Shown one piece after another: positions 1 to 8,331 of a stretch of DNA of 64,000 nucleotides (the stretch's first letter is position 1; each line of letters opens with the position of its first letter). The stretch comes from Phycisphaerales bacterium (GTDB taxonomy: Bacteria > Planctomycetota > Phycisphaerae > Phycisphaerales > SM1A02). Below the pieces are notes generated by a model. The model saw nothing but the letters and a program-made list of their open reading frames with translations. It did no database searches and had not been told where the DNA came from. The translations under genes and the position numbers were made by a program. The DNA lies in the NCBI GenBank assembly GCA_029268515.1, contig JAQWNP010000017.1:164634-228633 (forward strand), in the 5' to 3' direction.

Positions 1-808
1 CAGGAAGCGTCTCAGCAAGAACGAGACGAGGTAGCCCTGACTGGGTCGCGCCCCATCCGCGGGAGTAGGGCGTGATGCGCTGGCTCCAGCCTGCATTTAG
101 AATGCCATCCGGCTCATCCTCGGGGAGCGTCATCAAGGCATCATTCTCGCTGGCATCGAGCCGATTATTCAGGTTCCAGTCTTCGCCTCGAAGATCGATT
201 GGATCGATGCCAGCAATCAGTTCTATCTCAGCCATGCTTTGTACAGGCCCGTTGCGAGGGTTATATGGATTGTCGAAACCGTTATACCAGTCTCGCTCAG
301 CGCCAACTAATCCTGTAATTTCGTCGTCTTCGTCAATCCAATCTTCAATTGCTTCAGGCACTCCGACTGGCGGACTATCAAGTAAGAATAAGAGGAACTG
401 ACGAGCATTGCCGTTGATGTTGAGCTTGGCATGCTCATCCATCGGGCCGAGGTAGGTCTGGCCATCGATATGATGGCGGATGATCCAGGAGGCATTTTTA
501 GTGGCGCCATCAGCGACCGCATCAAATGCACGTGTCATTGCCCAGGCGTTATTTGGATCGGGTGATTCAGTGAAGTCAGCCATTGCTGAAATTGTTTGTT
601 CAAGGCCAGCGCGAGCAGCCCAACGAGCTTGAATGCGCTGAACAGCTTCTGCCCCCTGAACAGCTTGTCGATAAGCAAAAATTTGCACACTACTGGCGAT
701 TAGGACGCCAATAGTCAATGACCAAATGACGATCAGAATAGCGCTACCACGATGTCGCGGTGGTGTTCTTGGATTGCTTTGCACAAATTTGATCGTTCTC
801 AACAGCAC
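1..808 (-). CDS. gspK: T2SS minor pseudopilin GspK, partial (3' end outside window)
   Basis: This is the tip minor pseudopilin of a type II secretion system. The minus-strand frame is open from a GTG at 808 to the window edge, so about 269 residues are visible. The N-terminus has the class III signal RHRGSAILIVIWSL followed by a hydrophobic helix. Like known GspK proteins it lacks the Glu5 of the other pseudopilins. Downstream come a helical stretch (RWAARAGLEQ), the GPMDEHAKLNIN segment and the DWIDEDDE and GAERDWY motifs of the large GspK domain. The GTG overlaps the gspJ stop by one base (TAGTG), with a purine-rich GAGAGA upstream, which suggests translational coupling. A TTG at 802 is the alternative start. 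It is the last visible gene of the operon. The family call is firm; the C-terminus is unseen. Confidence 0.88.
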   Translation of the reverse strand, partial: MLLRTIKFVQSNPRTPPRHRGSAILIVIWSLTIGVLIASSVQIFAYRQAVQGAEAVQRIQARWAARAGLEQTISAMADFTESPDPNNAWAMTRAFDAVADGATKNASWIIRHHIDGQTYLGPMDEHAKLNINGNARQFLLFLLDSPPVGVPEAIEDWIDEDDEITGLVGAERDWYNGFDNPYNPRNGPVQSMAEIELIAGIDPIDLRGEDWNLNNRLDASENDALMTLPEDEPDGILNAGWSQRITPYSRGWGATQSGLPRLVLAETLP

Positions 809-1878
809 TAGTCTCTCTCTTCAATTGAATCAGGGTTGGAGCCGGGCGCTTCCTTGCCGCCCGATGAACCGCTAGGGCGACTGTCAATGGGGTCACTACC
901 ACCGCCACTGCCGTCACTACCACCGCTGCCACCACCACTGCCAGTATTGCCGCCACTGCCGCCGCTGCCGCCAGTATTACCGCCACTGCCGCCGCTGCCG
1001 CCACTACCGCCGCTGCTTCCATTCTCACCGCCGGCGCTGTTTGATCCGTCACCGCTCGATGAATCGGTACCATTTTCTTCGTTGTCACCCTGCGCGGCAT
1101 TGATTTGATCGCGCATGTCACTGATTTCCTCGTCTTCCTCTTCCTCTTCTTCTTCTTGAGGTTCGAAGAGATCAGCAGGTGGAATGACTCGATCAAGCGG
1201 CACGATTGTGCGCAGTGTAGCGAGAGGACTCTCTAAAACATTGCTTAACTCATCCTCCCCTGTCGCGATCACTGTAATTCGGATGGCATGTGGGATGCCG
1301 TCTTCATCACTGTCCCAGTAGTCAACCCAATCTTCGCCGTCATAGGCTTCGAGATTCAAACTGATGACACCGAAAACAAGTGGTGTGAGGACGCCGCCGC
1401 CGTATGGGTTTGTATCTGGTACTGGATCTCGTCGTTGCCAGAGTACTGAGCCTTCATCGTCATCTTCGATTCGGTATTGCGTTTCATATTCAGCACCTTC
1501 GCCCGCGTAGTCGCTTTGTCGAATGTCTCGCAAGCGTAGATTAAAGAGTAGTAGTTCATCTCGAGCCATCTCTCCAGCAGCAGTTCGCTCAAAATTATCT
1601 ACTAACAGTAACTGAGTCTGAAAGAGATCATCTCGTCGCAGCACAGAGATGACATCGCGCCGTATCGATTCTAATGCAGCATCTGCTCGAGCAAAGGCAT
1701 TGGCCCGAAGCCGAACCACTGACTTGGCGTTTGCAAGAGAGCCGAGGCTCGTGCTTATGGTTCCAAGGAGCATGGCTGCAACAAGTCCGGCAACCATGAG
1801 CTCAACTAAAGTGAAACCACCACGATGAACGGTTCGTCGCAAGGGTAGCTTCTTTAAGATGGAGCCTTTGTTATGCAT
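808..1878 (-). CDS. gspJ: T2SS minor pseudopilin GspJ with a Gly/Ser-rich acidic tail
   Basis: Minor pseudopilin of the type II secretion pseudopilus. The prepilin site is HRGGFTLVELMVAG (G then F, Glu at +5), followed by a hydrophobic helix to about residue 45, and the globular region (LRDIRQSDY, YRIEDDDEGSVLWQRR) runs to about residue 235. At 356 aa it is much longer than the usual GspJ of about 200 aa, because residues 240 to 356 form a low-complexity extension: a run of Glu/Asp, then Gly-Ser-Asn repeats, ending SIEERD. It overlaps gspI by 8 bases at its start and gspK at its stop. The assignment as J rather than another minor pseudopilin rests on operon order (G-H-I-J-K) and length. The tail is unusual and has no assigned role. 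Confidence 0.82.
   Translation of the reverse strand: MHNKGSILKKLPLRRTVHRGGFTLVELMVAGLVAAMLLGTISTSLGSLANAKSVVRLRANAFARADAALESIRRDVISVLRRDDLFQTQLLLVDNFERTAAGEMARDELLLFNLRLRDIRQSDYAGEGAEYETQYRIEDDDEGSVLWQRRDPVPDTNPYGGGVLTPLVFGVISLNLEAYDGEDWVDYWDSDEDGIPHAIRITVIATGEDELSNVLESPLATLRTIVPLDRVIPPADLFEPQEEEEEEEDEEISDMRDQINAAQGDNEENGTDSSSGDGSNSAGGENGSSGGSGGSGGSGGNTGGSGGSGGNTGSGGGSGGSDGSGGGSDPIDSRPSGSSGGKEAPGSNPDSIEERD
898..1065 (-). repeat. Coding Gly/Ser/Asn repeats in the gspJ tail
   Basis: On the plus strand this is a GC-rich run of degenerate CCGCCACTGCCG-like units. On the coding strand it reads as repeated GGSGGSGG and GGNTG blocks. It lies wholly inside gspJ and probably expands or contracts by slippage. 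Confidence 0.75.
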
Positions 1879-2347
1879 CGATTTCGAGATACCTCATATC
1901 ACGATCAACTGGAAGCATTGGGGCTCTTGGGGTTTCCTCTTCTTCTTCTCCGATGCGGCGGGCAATGCTCGTCGTGACCTCAATAGAGCGTTTTTCTTTT
2001 CCAACAGGCCAGCTCACGATCGCCACGACATCATAAGGTTCTTGATCACTGCGGTAGTCAATGTCGAGCTCATATGAGAATCTTTCAAACGGCGATTCAA
2101 AATCTCCATTGGTGCCAAGCCGGTACTTGTCGGGGCCTTGTACAACAACCATCGCGAGTAGTTCATCAGCGAGCCATGCTGCGACGAGTTTTTGTTCGCC
2201 GCCAGCTTGCGCAATAAGTGATCGTGATCCAATAGTCATCACAACGCCAAGGCCAAGCGCTAGTAAAATTGAACCGAGTACGACCTCAAGAAGGGCGACG
2301 CCATGTCGATGAGAATGAGATTGGCGATTGATCACCATTCCTCCCAT
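1871..2347 (-). CDS. gspI: T2SS minor pseudopilin GspI
   Basis: Minor pseudopilin that helps start pseudopilus assembly with GspJ and GspK. It is 158 aa, close to the family norm. The prepilin segment is RHGVALLEVVLGSILLALG, with Val instead of Phe at +1 but the Glu at +5 kept. The following LVAAWLADELLAM resembles the conserved A-x-x-L-A-x-x-x-L segment after the helix in GspI. The start at 2347 lies inside the end of gspH (16-base overlap); an in-frame ATG at 2338 is also possible. Both overlaps point to a tightly coupled operon. Confidence 0.85.
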   Translation of the reverse strand: MGGMVINRQSHSHRHGVALLEVVLGSILLALGLGVVMTIGSRSLIAQAGGEQKLVAAWLADELLAMVVVQGPDKYRLGTNGDFESPFERFSYELDIDYRSDQEPYDVVAIVSWPVGKEKRSIEVTTSIARRIGEEEEETPRAPMLPVDRDMRYLEIDA

Positions 2348-2946
2348 CTTTGTCCGGTTTCATTAAGGTCAATTGGTAGACGTTTTGACATCCCAGCTTC
2401 ACTTGTTTCTGTAATGTTGGGAGATATTTCGTGAGCGGCAAGAGAGACCGTATGAATCTGCCCGTTGGGATCCTCTAAACGAATTTCAATGGAGGGCCGT
2501 GGCATGTTGGCGCCAATTGGTAGGGGGTATTCAGCGATCTCAGCCATTTCACCGTCAGCTTTCACTGACACTAATCTTGCCACTTGTGGTTCAGGAAAGA
2601 TGACCGAAGGGAAGTTTGGTTCGATCTCCCAAACAGGAAGAACATCATCAAGATCTTCGTTGCGATTAAGTGAGACAACTCTAAGCGTGCCCTGTTTGCC
2701 GCCTTCATCCCAGCGGAGGGCAATTGGATTGCGAGAAAACTGATTGCGTTGCGCAAAGACGATGAGTAAATCAGCAACACTTTCAACGGTATGGTCGAAC
2801 ACTCTTTTGGTGGTCCCCATAACACGGCTGATTGTGAGTGACGCTAAAAGTGCAAGAAGCAGTGATGCGATGAGAATTTCAACCAATGTAAAACCGCGCC
2901 GCTTGCGGCGGGTTTGGGCAGAAGTTGTTGGCATTAATCGGATCAT
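2332..2946 (-). CDS. gspH: T2SS minor pseudopilin GspH
   Basis: Minor pseudopilin, 204 aa. The prepilin peptidase site is RRGFTLVEILIASLLLALLA, preceded by a basic leader (TRRKRR), with a beta-rich C-terminal region as expected for GspH/FimT-like folds (ALRWDEGGKQGTLRVVSL). It sits between gspG (14 bases upstream) and gspI (overlapping). The assignment as H is by order and length; sequence alone would only say prepilin-type protein. A second in-frame ATG at 2934 could be the true start, and no strong ribosome site decides it. Confidence 0.8.
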   Translation of the reverse strand: MIRLMPTTSAQTRRKRRGFTLVEILIASLLLALLASLTISRVMGTTKRVFDHTVESVADLLIVFAQRNQFSRNPIALRWDEGGKQGTLRVVSLNRNEDLDDVLPVWEIEPNFPSVIFPEPQVARLVSVKADGEMAEIAEYPLPIGANMPRPSIEIRLEDPNGQIHTVSLAAHEISPNITETSEAGMSKRLPIDLNETGQRWEEW

Positions 2947-2960
2947 TTCGAAATATTTTC

Positions 2961-3401
2961 TTAGTGGCTTGATTCAATATCTTCTTGATTCTCTTCTCCG
3001 CCAGGCTCGCCGCCGTCACCATAAGAGACAACATAGAAAGTGTTGCCGTCGTTGATGACTTCAAAAGGGTTTCGCCAAGGATCTAAGAGATCGTCTTCGC
3101 CGAGATAGCCACCACTGACTAGATCGCTCAGTTCAAAGTCATCAGGGAGTCCACCCAATTGCTCATCGAGTATGTACAAACTGACCTGTGTCTTGACCTT
3201 CTCGACTTGGGCTTCTGCAATTTTTCGCTGTGATGAGAAAAACCGTCCCATGACGTTAGGTAAAATGAGCGTTGCCATCAGTGCAATAATCATGACCACA
3301 ATCACAATTTCTAGCAGCGTAAAGCCGCGTCGAATCTGCTGACGCATGTGGTATATCGACCTATTTGGTAGCCGGGTATTCATCTTGATTTCTCCAAGCA
3401 T
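2961..3401 (-). CDS. gspG: T2SS major pseudopilin GspG
   Basis: Major pseudopilin forming the shaft of the type II secretion pseudopilus. The class III signal is RRGFTLLEIVIVVMIIALMA with the invariant Glu5. The C-terminal part carries the GspG hallmark LLDPWRNPFEV followed by VVSYGDGGEPGGEENQEDI, the calcium-binding loop region. Length is 146 aa, typical. Two starts are plausible: ATG at 3401 (AAGGA upstream) and ATG at 3383 (GGAG nine bases upstream). The G-x-x-x-I-x-x-x-V spacing and loop make this call firm. It follows gspF with a 29-base gap. Confidence 0.92.
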   Translation of the reverse strand: MLGEIKMNTRLPNRSIYHMRQQIRRGFTLLEIVIVVMIIALMATLILPNVMGRFFSSQRKIAEAQVEKVKTQVSLYILDEQLGGLPDDFELSDLVSGGYLGEDDLLDPWRNPFEVINDGNTFYVVSYGDGGEPGGEENQEDIESSH

Positions 3402-3430
3402 TTAGTTGGTCCTTGATATGGACAACGTGG

Positions 3431-4663
3431 CTAGTCCATAAGTGATTGCAGTTCAATCAGAGGTAAAAGAATCGCAGCCAGAATAAAGCCTGCAATAACA
3501 GCCATAAATATCAATAAAACTGGTGGAAGGGCCTTGGCAAACAACTTTAAGGATGCATTGACCTGTCGATCGAATGCATTGGCTGAGTGCAAGAGCATGC
3601 GTTCAAGTTGACCAGTGCGTTCGCCAAGATTGATGACCTGAATAAGCATCGGCGGGAAGAGGCCGCATTTTTCTAAAGGTGCTGCAAGTGATTTGCCCGC
3701 GGTGACTTCTTCACTCACGTCATCAATTGCCTTCATGAGGGCGGCGTTGCCCAAGGTATCTCGTGTGATATGCATGCCTTCTAAGATGGGTAGGCCGGCA
3801 GCAGAGAGCGTTCCAAGTGTGCGTGTAAATCGTGCAACGGCCACATCGCGGGTGAGTTTTCCCATAAGAGGAATTCGAAGTTTGAAAGTGTCAAGGCGAA
3901 GACGGTTGGCAGGAATTCGCACCCAACTGATCCAACCGAAAATAAGCAGCCCAATAATAACCAGACAAAGAAACCAATAGCTCTCCACAAATTCAGAGCC
4001 ACCTAGCACGACTTTTGTGGGCCATGGCAATTCCATGTCGCCAGCAAGGGGCGCAATGACTCGTGGCATGAGCACTGTTGCCAGCACGACGATACTGACC
4101 AGAATGAGCACGGCTACGATCAGTGGATAGAAAGTGGCGCCCAGCAGCTCTCGCCGCAATTCTAATGATCGGTCTAGTAGGTCTGCTAGTTGGTGCATGA
4201 TTTCACTTGCGCGTCCGGACGCGTCGGCTGCACGCAGCATGCCCACAATCATTTGATCAAAGGGGGGGCCGTATTTTTGAGCGGCTTGATGTAGTTGCTC
4301 GCCAGCCTCTACGCGCTCAATGAGAAAGTCAAGAATGAAGGGCATCCCTTTGCCAGTCGCTTGCTCTCGAATCGTACGCATCGCTTGCATCAAAGGTAGG
4401 CCAGCTTCAAGAGCAGTTGCAAGCTCCCGAATAAAGGTTGCTGTTTCAGCACGAGAGAGGCTGGGTCGAGATGATCGTGCTCGTATGTCACCCGTTGATT
4501 CTGTTGCTCGGTTGCTAGAACGGGTTCGGGTTTGCTTCAATGAAAGAGCTGTTTCGCCTCGGCCGGTCAGTACACGGACAGCCTCTGCGCGGCTGTCAGC
4601 TTCGAGCACCCCGCTACGTTGGTCTCCAGACGTCGTACGACTTTCATATGCAAAACTGGGCAT
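3431..4663 (-). CDS. gspF: T2SS inner-membrane platform protein GspF
   Basis: Polytopic platform protein that couples the GspE ATPase to pseudopilin assembly. The 410 aa comprise an N-terminal variable region, then two T2SSF domains (about residues 75-200 and 275-400), each ending in hydrophobic helices. Visible markers are FIRELATALEAGLPL, the membrane segments around residues 170-195 and 220-245, FTRTLGTLSAAGLPIL, VINLGERTGQL and the final helix before IELQSLMD. Length and repeat layout match GspF. It starts 7 bases after the gspE stop, so it is co-transcribed. Confidence 0.93.
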   Translation of the reverse strand: MPSFAYESRTTSGDQRSGVLEADSRAEAVRVLTGRGETALSLKQTRTRSSNRATESTGDIRARSSRPSLSRAETATFIRELATALEAGLPLMQAMRTIREQATGKGMPFILDFLIERVEAGEQLHQAAQKYGPPFDQMIVGMLRAADASGRASEIMHQLADLLDRSLELRRELLGATFYPLIVAVLILVSIVVLATVLMPRVIAPLAGDMELPWPTKVVLGGSEFVESYWFLCLVIIGLLIFGWISWVRIPANRLRLDTFKLRIPLMGKLTRDVAVARFTRTLGTLSAAGLPILEGMHITRDTLGNAALMKAIDDVSEEVTAGKSLAAPLEKCGLFPPMLIQVINLGERTGQLERMLLHSANAFDRQVNASLKLFAKALPPVLLIFMAVIAGFILAAILLPLIELQSLMD

Positions 4664-4670
4664 GTTTGAC

Positions 4671-6317
4671 TTAGATATCCTCGGTGTCCTGGGTTGCTCT
4701 CAAGACTTCTTCAACAGTAGTGACACCTTCTATAGCGCGACGTATGCCATCTTCTCGCATTGGCACAAAGTTTTCTCCCAGATGCTTGCGTAGTTCTGCT
4801 GTTTGTTTGTTATCAGCGATAGCACGTCGAAGCGTTCCAGAGATGGTGATGACCTCGAAGAAACCGATACGGCCATAGAATCCGGAGTTGCCGCATTCGT
4901 CACAGCCGACGGGCTGGTGGGACATGCCATTGAATCTGGAAAGTTCTTCGGGTGTGAGTCGATGTTGAATTTCTTCGGGCATGGGAACTTTAACGGCGCA
5001 GTGAAGACATAGCTTTCGCCCGAGTCGTTGCGCTAAGAGTCCCTCGATGACAGAGGCCACCAAGTATGGTTCAGCGCCCATATCTACAAGGCGGCCAATT
5101 GAGCTAATTGCATCATTGGTATGGATGGTAGAAAAAATCAGGTGGCCAGTCAGTGCCGAACGAATTGCGATATCTGCGGTTTCTCCATCGCGAATCTCGC
5201 CAACGAAGATGACCTCTGGGTCCTGTCGAAGAATGGCTCGGAGGCCTGTCGCAAAGCTTAAGCCTCGTTTGGGGTTCACAGGCATCTGATTGATCCCTGC
5301 GAGTTCGTACTCCACAGGGTCTTCAATCGTAATGATTTTCTTTCGAGGATCGTAGAGTTTGGTGAGAGCTGCGTAGAGCGTGGTTGTCTTGCCCGAGCCT
5401 GTTGGGCCAGTGACGAGCACAAGTCCATGGGGCTTGGCGATCAAGTGGTCGACCGTGTCCATGAGATCATCGCCCATTCCCAGGGCTCGAAGATCTAGCG
5501 ATTGCGTGCTTTTATCAAGGATACGCATGACCACTGATTCGCCGTAGAGAGTGGGGACAGTGGACACACGAATGTCTACTTTGCGTCCCTCAAAACGAAG
5601 CGTGATATGTCCGTCTTGCGGCACATAGCGTTCCGCAATATTCATGCTGGACATAATCTTAATACGGCCAATGATCGCAGGCTGCAGGTTCTTTGGTGGC
5701 GGAGGTTTCTCAACCAGCACGCCGTCTACTCGGTACTTAACTTTGAGCTCATTTTCGAATGGCTCTACATGGACATCTGAAGCGCGTGATTGAACTGCTT
5801 CAAGTAGAAGGAGATTGACCAGGTTCACCAGTGTTGGCTGTTCAGCCATTCTGTGTAAGTCATCAGCTTCAATAGCATCCAAATTATGATCGAGCATTGA
5901 GTCTCGATCACCATCTTCATCAGCAAGGCTTTCTGCAATACGTGCAGCGGTGGTGCCGTAGTGGGCTCTCATTAACTCAGCAAAATCTTTGTCATCCATG
6001 CCTAAGCGGATAATTGGTCGACTGACGAGCGCTGTTAACTCATCAAGTGCAGTGATATCTAATGGATCCAGCATGGCAACACGAAGTCGCCCGTCATCAA
6101 GAATGGCTAATGGCACCACACGTAGGCGTACTGCTATGTCAGCGCTGATCAGTGCGATGGCATCAATCGATGGTTCAAGGCTTTCCTCGGTCCAATCGAT
6201 GCCAAATGTCTCGCAACGCTTACGTAACGAGGCAGTGTCGTTAGAGTTCGCTAGAGGCTCATTTTGAACTGTGTTTGGCAGTTCAGTGGACTCGGTAATG
6301 GAATGATTTTCAGCCAT
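4671..6317 (-). CDS. gspE: T2SS assembly ATPase GspE
   Basis: Hexameric secretion ATPase that powers pseudopilus extension from the cytoplasm. The 548 aa contain an N-terminal T2SSE_N-like region (about residues 40-130), the N2 domain, then the AAA-type core: Walker A GPTGSGKTTTLY near residue 304, Asp box TIEDPVEY near 330, Walker B VIFVGEIRD near 370, and His box STIHTNDA near 396. A tetracysteine zinc module follows (CLHC at 437-440, CDEC at 472-475), typical of GspE/PilB rather than PilT. The start is ATG at 6317. It follows the exported protein gene by 32 bases and precedes gspF by 7. Confidence 0.94.
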   Translation of the reverse strand: MAENHSITESTELPNTVQNEPLANSNDTASLRKRCETFGIDWTEESLEPSIDAIALISADIAVRLRVVPLAILDDGRLRVAMLDPLDITALDELTALVSRPIIRLGMDDKDFAELMRAHYGTTAARIAESLADEDGDRDSMLDHNLDAIEADDLHRMAEQPTLVNLVNLLLLEAVQSRASDVHVEPFENELKVKYRVDGVLVEKPPPPKNLQPAIIGRIKIMSSMNIAERYVPQDGHITLRFEGRKVDIRVSTVPTLYGESVVMRILDKSTQSLDLRALGMGDDLMDTVDHLIAKPHGLVLVTGPTGSGKTTTLYAALTKLYDPRKKIITIEDPVEYELAGINQMPVNPKRGLSFATGLRAILRQDPEVIFVGEIRDGETADIAIRSALTGHLIFSTIHTNDAISSIGRLVDMGAEPYLVASVIEGLLAQRLGRKLCLHCAVKVPMPEEIQHRLTPEELSRFNGMSHQPVGCDECGNSGFYGRIGFFEVITISGTLRRAIADNKQTAELRKHLGENFVPMREDGIRRAIEGVTTVEEVLRATQDTEDI

Positions 6318-6349
6318 TGTCGCCTATGGAAAAATTGTGCAGTGAGAAG

Positions 6350-7801
6350 TTAAGAGTTGTCTTCGCTGGATTCTGTATTCGTCGAATCTTTTTCACTGTC
6401 TGAATCTTCAGACTGAGTTTTAGATTTCTTTTTGTTTTCTACATCATTGCCTGGAGCACCGGTAGCATTAACGCGGCCTCTGGAGTCGACTTCCTCGCCG
6501 GTAGATTTGAAATTGTTAGCAGCTGAAGCTTTGTTTCCATTCTGTGCCCCTTTGTCTGGGATTCTCACTGGATTGACGCGGCGTTCTTCACGGGGAATCC
6601 AACGCCTTGCACCAGGTAGCTCAGCAAACTGCTCTTCTGACAGGAGGCCTCTGAGCTGCGAAATGTATTGGCGTGAAAGCTCATCTCTGGCTCGGATGGC
6701 ATTGCGAATGTCATCGAGTCCTTGTCGCGGAATTGGCTCGCCGAGGCGACGCATCATGGCAACCTCGGCCGTGGCTCGAGGTTTTTTGGGCTCGTCTCTT
6801 CGTATTGCTTCAAGAAGATCAATGTTTGAAGCCTCTAGTTCAATGCCGTACTGCTGCATGAGAGCGACAATAGATGTAATCACATCTGGATCGAGATCCT
6901 CTCTGATGACAGCGTCTTCGAAAATTCGTTCAGCTGGAGTGGATCTAAAGACGCGAGGGTAGCTTTTCTCCATGACTTTATTGAAAAAAGCGTCCGCTTC
7001 AGCAGCCGGTAACGCATCTGAAATAAGTTGGGCATACTCATCATTCACTTCCCGCACCTGGACTCGCAGGCGAGAAATTTCATCGATTTCAATGAGGTTC
7101 TGTTCAGCGTCTCGTGCAGTTGGATGCATGAGCCGCTTGATATCTTTAGGAGATCCATAAAGCGCTTTCGTGCGCTGCGTCAGCACATCATGAAGTTTGT
7201 GACCATATTGATCAACTACGAGATCTGACTGTTCTTGATATTGGCGATCAAGCTGCATGTCGCGGTAGATACGAATGAGATCAGTGCTTTCACCTGAGAA
7301 GCGTCCTTCATGAAGGTGCTTTTCGCGGTAAAGCCGTTGTTCGAATTTAGGATAGAGCTCTAGTTGGTAGGGCATGAGAATGACTTGCACGTTTCCAAGA
7401 AGCTCTTCGCCGAGTGCATCTCTTTTGACGAGCCATTGGGAGATTGGTACAAGCACAAGATCGAGTAGACGATCTTGGTCATCTTTCATCTCCAAAATTT
7501 GTTCTCGCATGCCCTCAATCTGTGCAGACATGCCCTCGAGGCCCAATTCAAATGTATCGTTATAGTCGTCGAAAAGTGTCTCGACGATCATTGCTTGGCT
7601 GGGGTCAAGTTGTAAGCCTTCTACGAAAATCTGAACGTCGCGTGTCATGTACTCTGGTCGCATAGCGCGTGCAATGCTGGTGGCTTCTCCGAGCTGCGCA
7701 TTGGCACTTCCTGGTTGCAATAAGAGTGCTGAAGTGGCGAGCACCAGGCAGGCTGGAAGGGCGCATCGTAGTGATCTGTAGAGGGGGCTAATCTTTCTCA
7801 T
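6350..7801 (-). CDS. Exported helical protein of unknown function, first gene of the T2SS operon
   Basis: I do not recognise this family. The start is ATG at 7801, chosen because AGGAG lies nine bases upstream and the product then begins with a good Sec signal peptide (MRKISPLYR, then a hydrophobic core ending SANAQ). The mature part is about 450 aa, mostly predicted helix rich in Gln/Glu/Leu, and contains repeated acidic-helical blocks (LQLDPSQAMIVETLFDDY; LDPDVITSIVALMQQYG). The C-terminal 70 residues are a low-complexity Asn/Ser/Asp/Lys tail. A longer open frame extends to 7897 but lacks a ribosome site. Same strand and a 32-base gap to gspE suggest a role linked to secretion, but this is only context. 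Confidence 0.72.
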   Translation of the reverse strand: MRKISPLYRSLRCALPACLVLATSALLLQPGSANAQLGEATSIARAMRPEYMTRDVQIFVEGLQLDPSQAMIVETLFDDYNDTFELGLEGMSAQIEGMREQILEMKDDQDRLLDLVLVPISQWLVKRDALGEELLGNVQVILMPYQLELYPKFEQRLYREKHLHEGRFSGESTDLIRIYRDMQLDRQYQEQSDLVVDQYGHKLHDVLTQRTKALYGSPKDIKRLMHPTARDAEQNLIEIDEISRLRVQVREVNDEYAQLISDALPAAEADAFFNKVMEKSYPRVFRSTPAERIFEDAVIREDLDPDVITSIVALMQQYGIELEASNIDLLEAIRRDEPKKPRATAEVAMMRRLGEPIPRQGLDDIRNAIRARDELSRQYISQLRGLLSEEQFAELPGARRWIPREERRVNPVRIPDKGAQNGNKASAANNFKSTGEEVDSRGRVNATGAPGNDVENKKKSKTQSEDSDSEKDSTNTESSEDNS

Positions 7802-7814
7802 CGTGGTAACTCCT

Positions 7815-7830
7815 GCCTCTGTTAAGAGGC
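7815..7830 (-). promoter_or_regulatory. Hairpin abutting the ribosome site of the first T2SS-operon gene
   Basis: A perfect 6-bp inverted repeat (GCCTCT, four-base loop, AGAGGC) sits directly upstream of AGGAG in the leader of the 7801 gene. It could affect ribosome access or mRNA stability. The role is inferred from position only. Confidence 0.35.
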
Positions 7831-8331
7831 ATATATTGTTGGGCTGACTCGAAGGCAGTATCCCAGTTCTTTTGGCCGTTTGGGCCTCTCCGCACATTCA
7901 AATCTGGGTGCTCTGCAGACTCATCAGTGCTCACTCTCCATCACTTCATCCGGGGTTACATGGCCGCCTTCTTGGCCCCCAATTCACGAACAATCCCGGC
8001 TGCGGCTGTTGAACGTCTAAAAACAGTTTCTTATGCAAGAGAATCGGCAAATGAGTCGCTTTGGAGTGAGTGGAGAAATCGAATGATCCTGCAGACTTGC
8101 CAAAGTATTGATATCGATCCGCTGAGTATTGAAAAAAGGGGTTTTTAGGGGTCAAAAAACGGTATTTAAGAGGTCGTATTGTCTTTGAGACGAGATTGGC
8201 CAGCCATTGGTTCGATTTCTACGGTTTACCACCAATATCAGCCATCTCAGCAGCCTTAGATCGACGTCAAAGGGGCTGCAAGATGATAATCAGATGCCCA
8301 AAAACACCAATTTTGGCATAGAAAAACGGAT
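7831..8331. other. Intergenic region between two minus-strand operons
   Basis: About 500 bases without a credible gene. It must hold the promoter of the T2SS operon on the minus strand, but I could not place convincing -35/-10 boxes. Short open frames on both strands here have no ribosome site and no protein-like composition. Runs of G and T near 8140-8175 are the only notable texture. Confidence 0.4.

Noticed and set aside
836..1108. Plus-strand proline-rich frame opposite the gspJ tail
   Set aside because: It is the reverse complement of Gly/Ser codons. gspJ is supported by operon overlap and prepilin motifs.
7927..8155. Small genes in the 7.8-8.3 kb intergenic region
   Set aside because: No ribosome sites, overlapping on both strands, and no conserved-looking composition.
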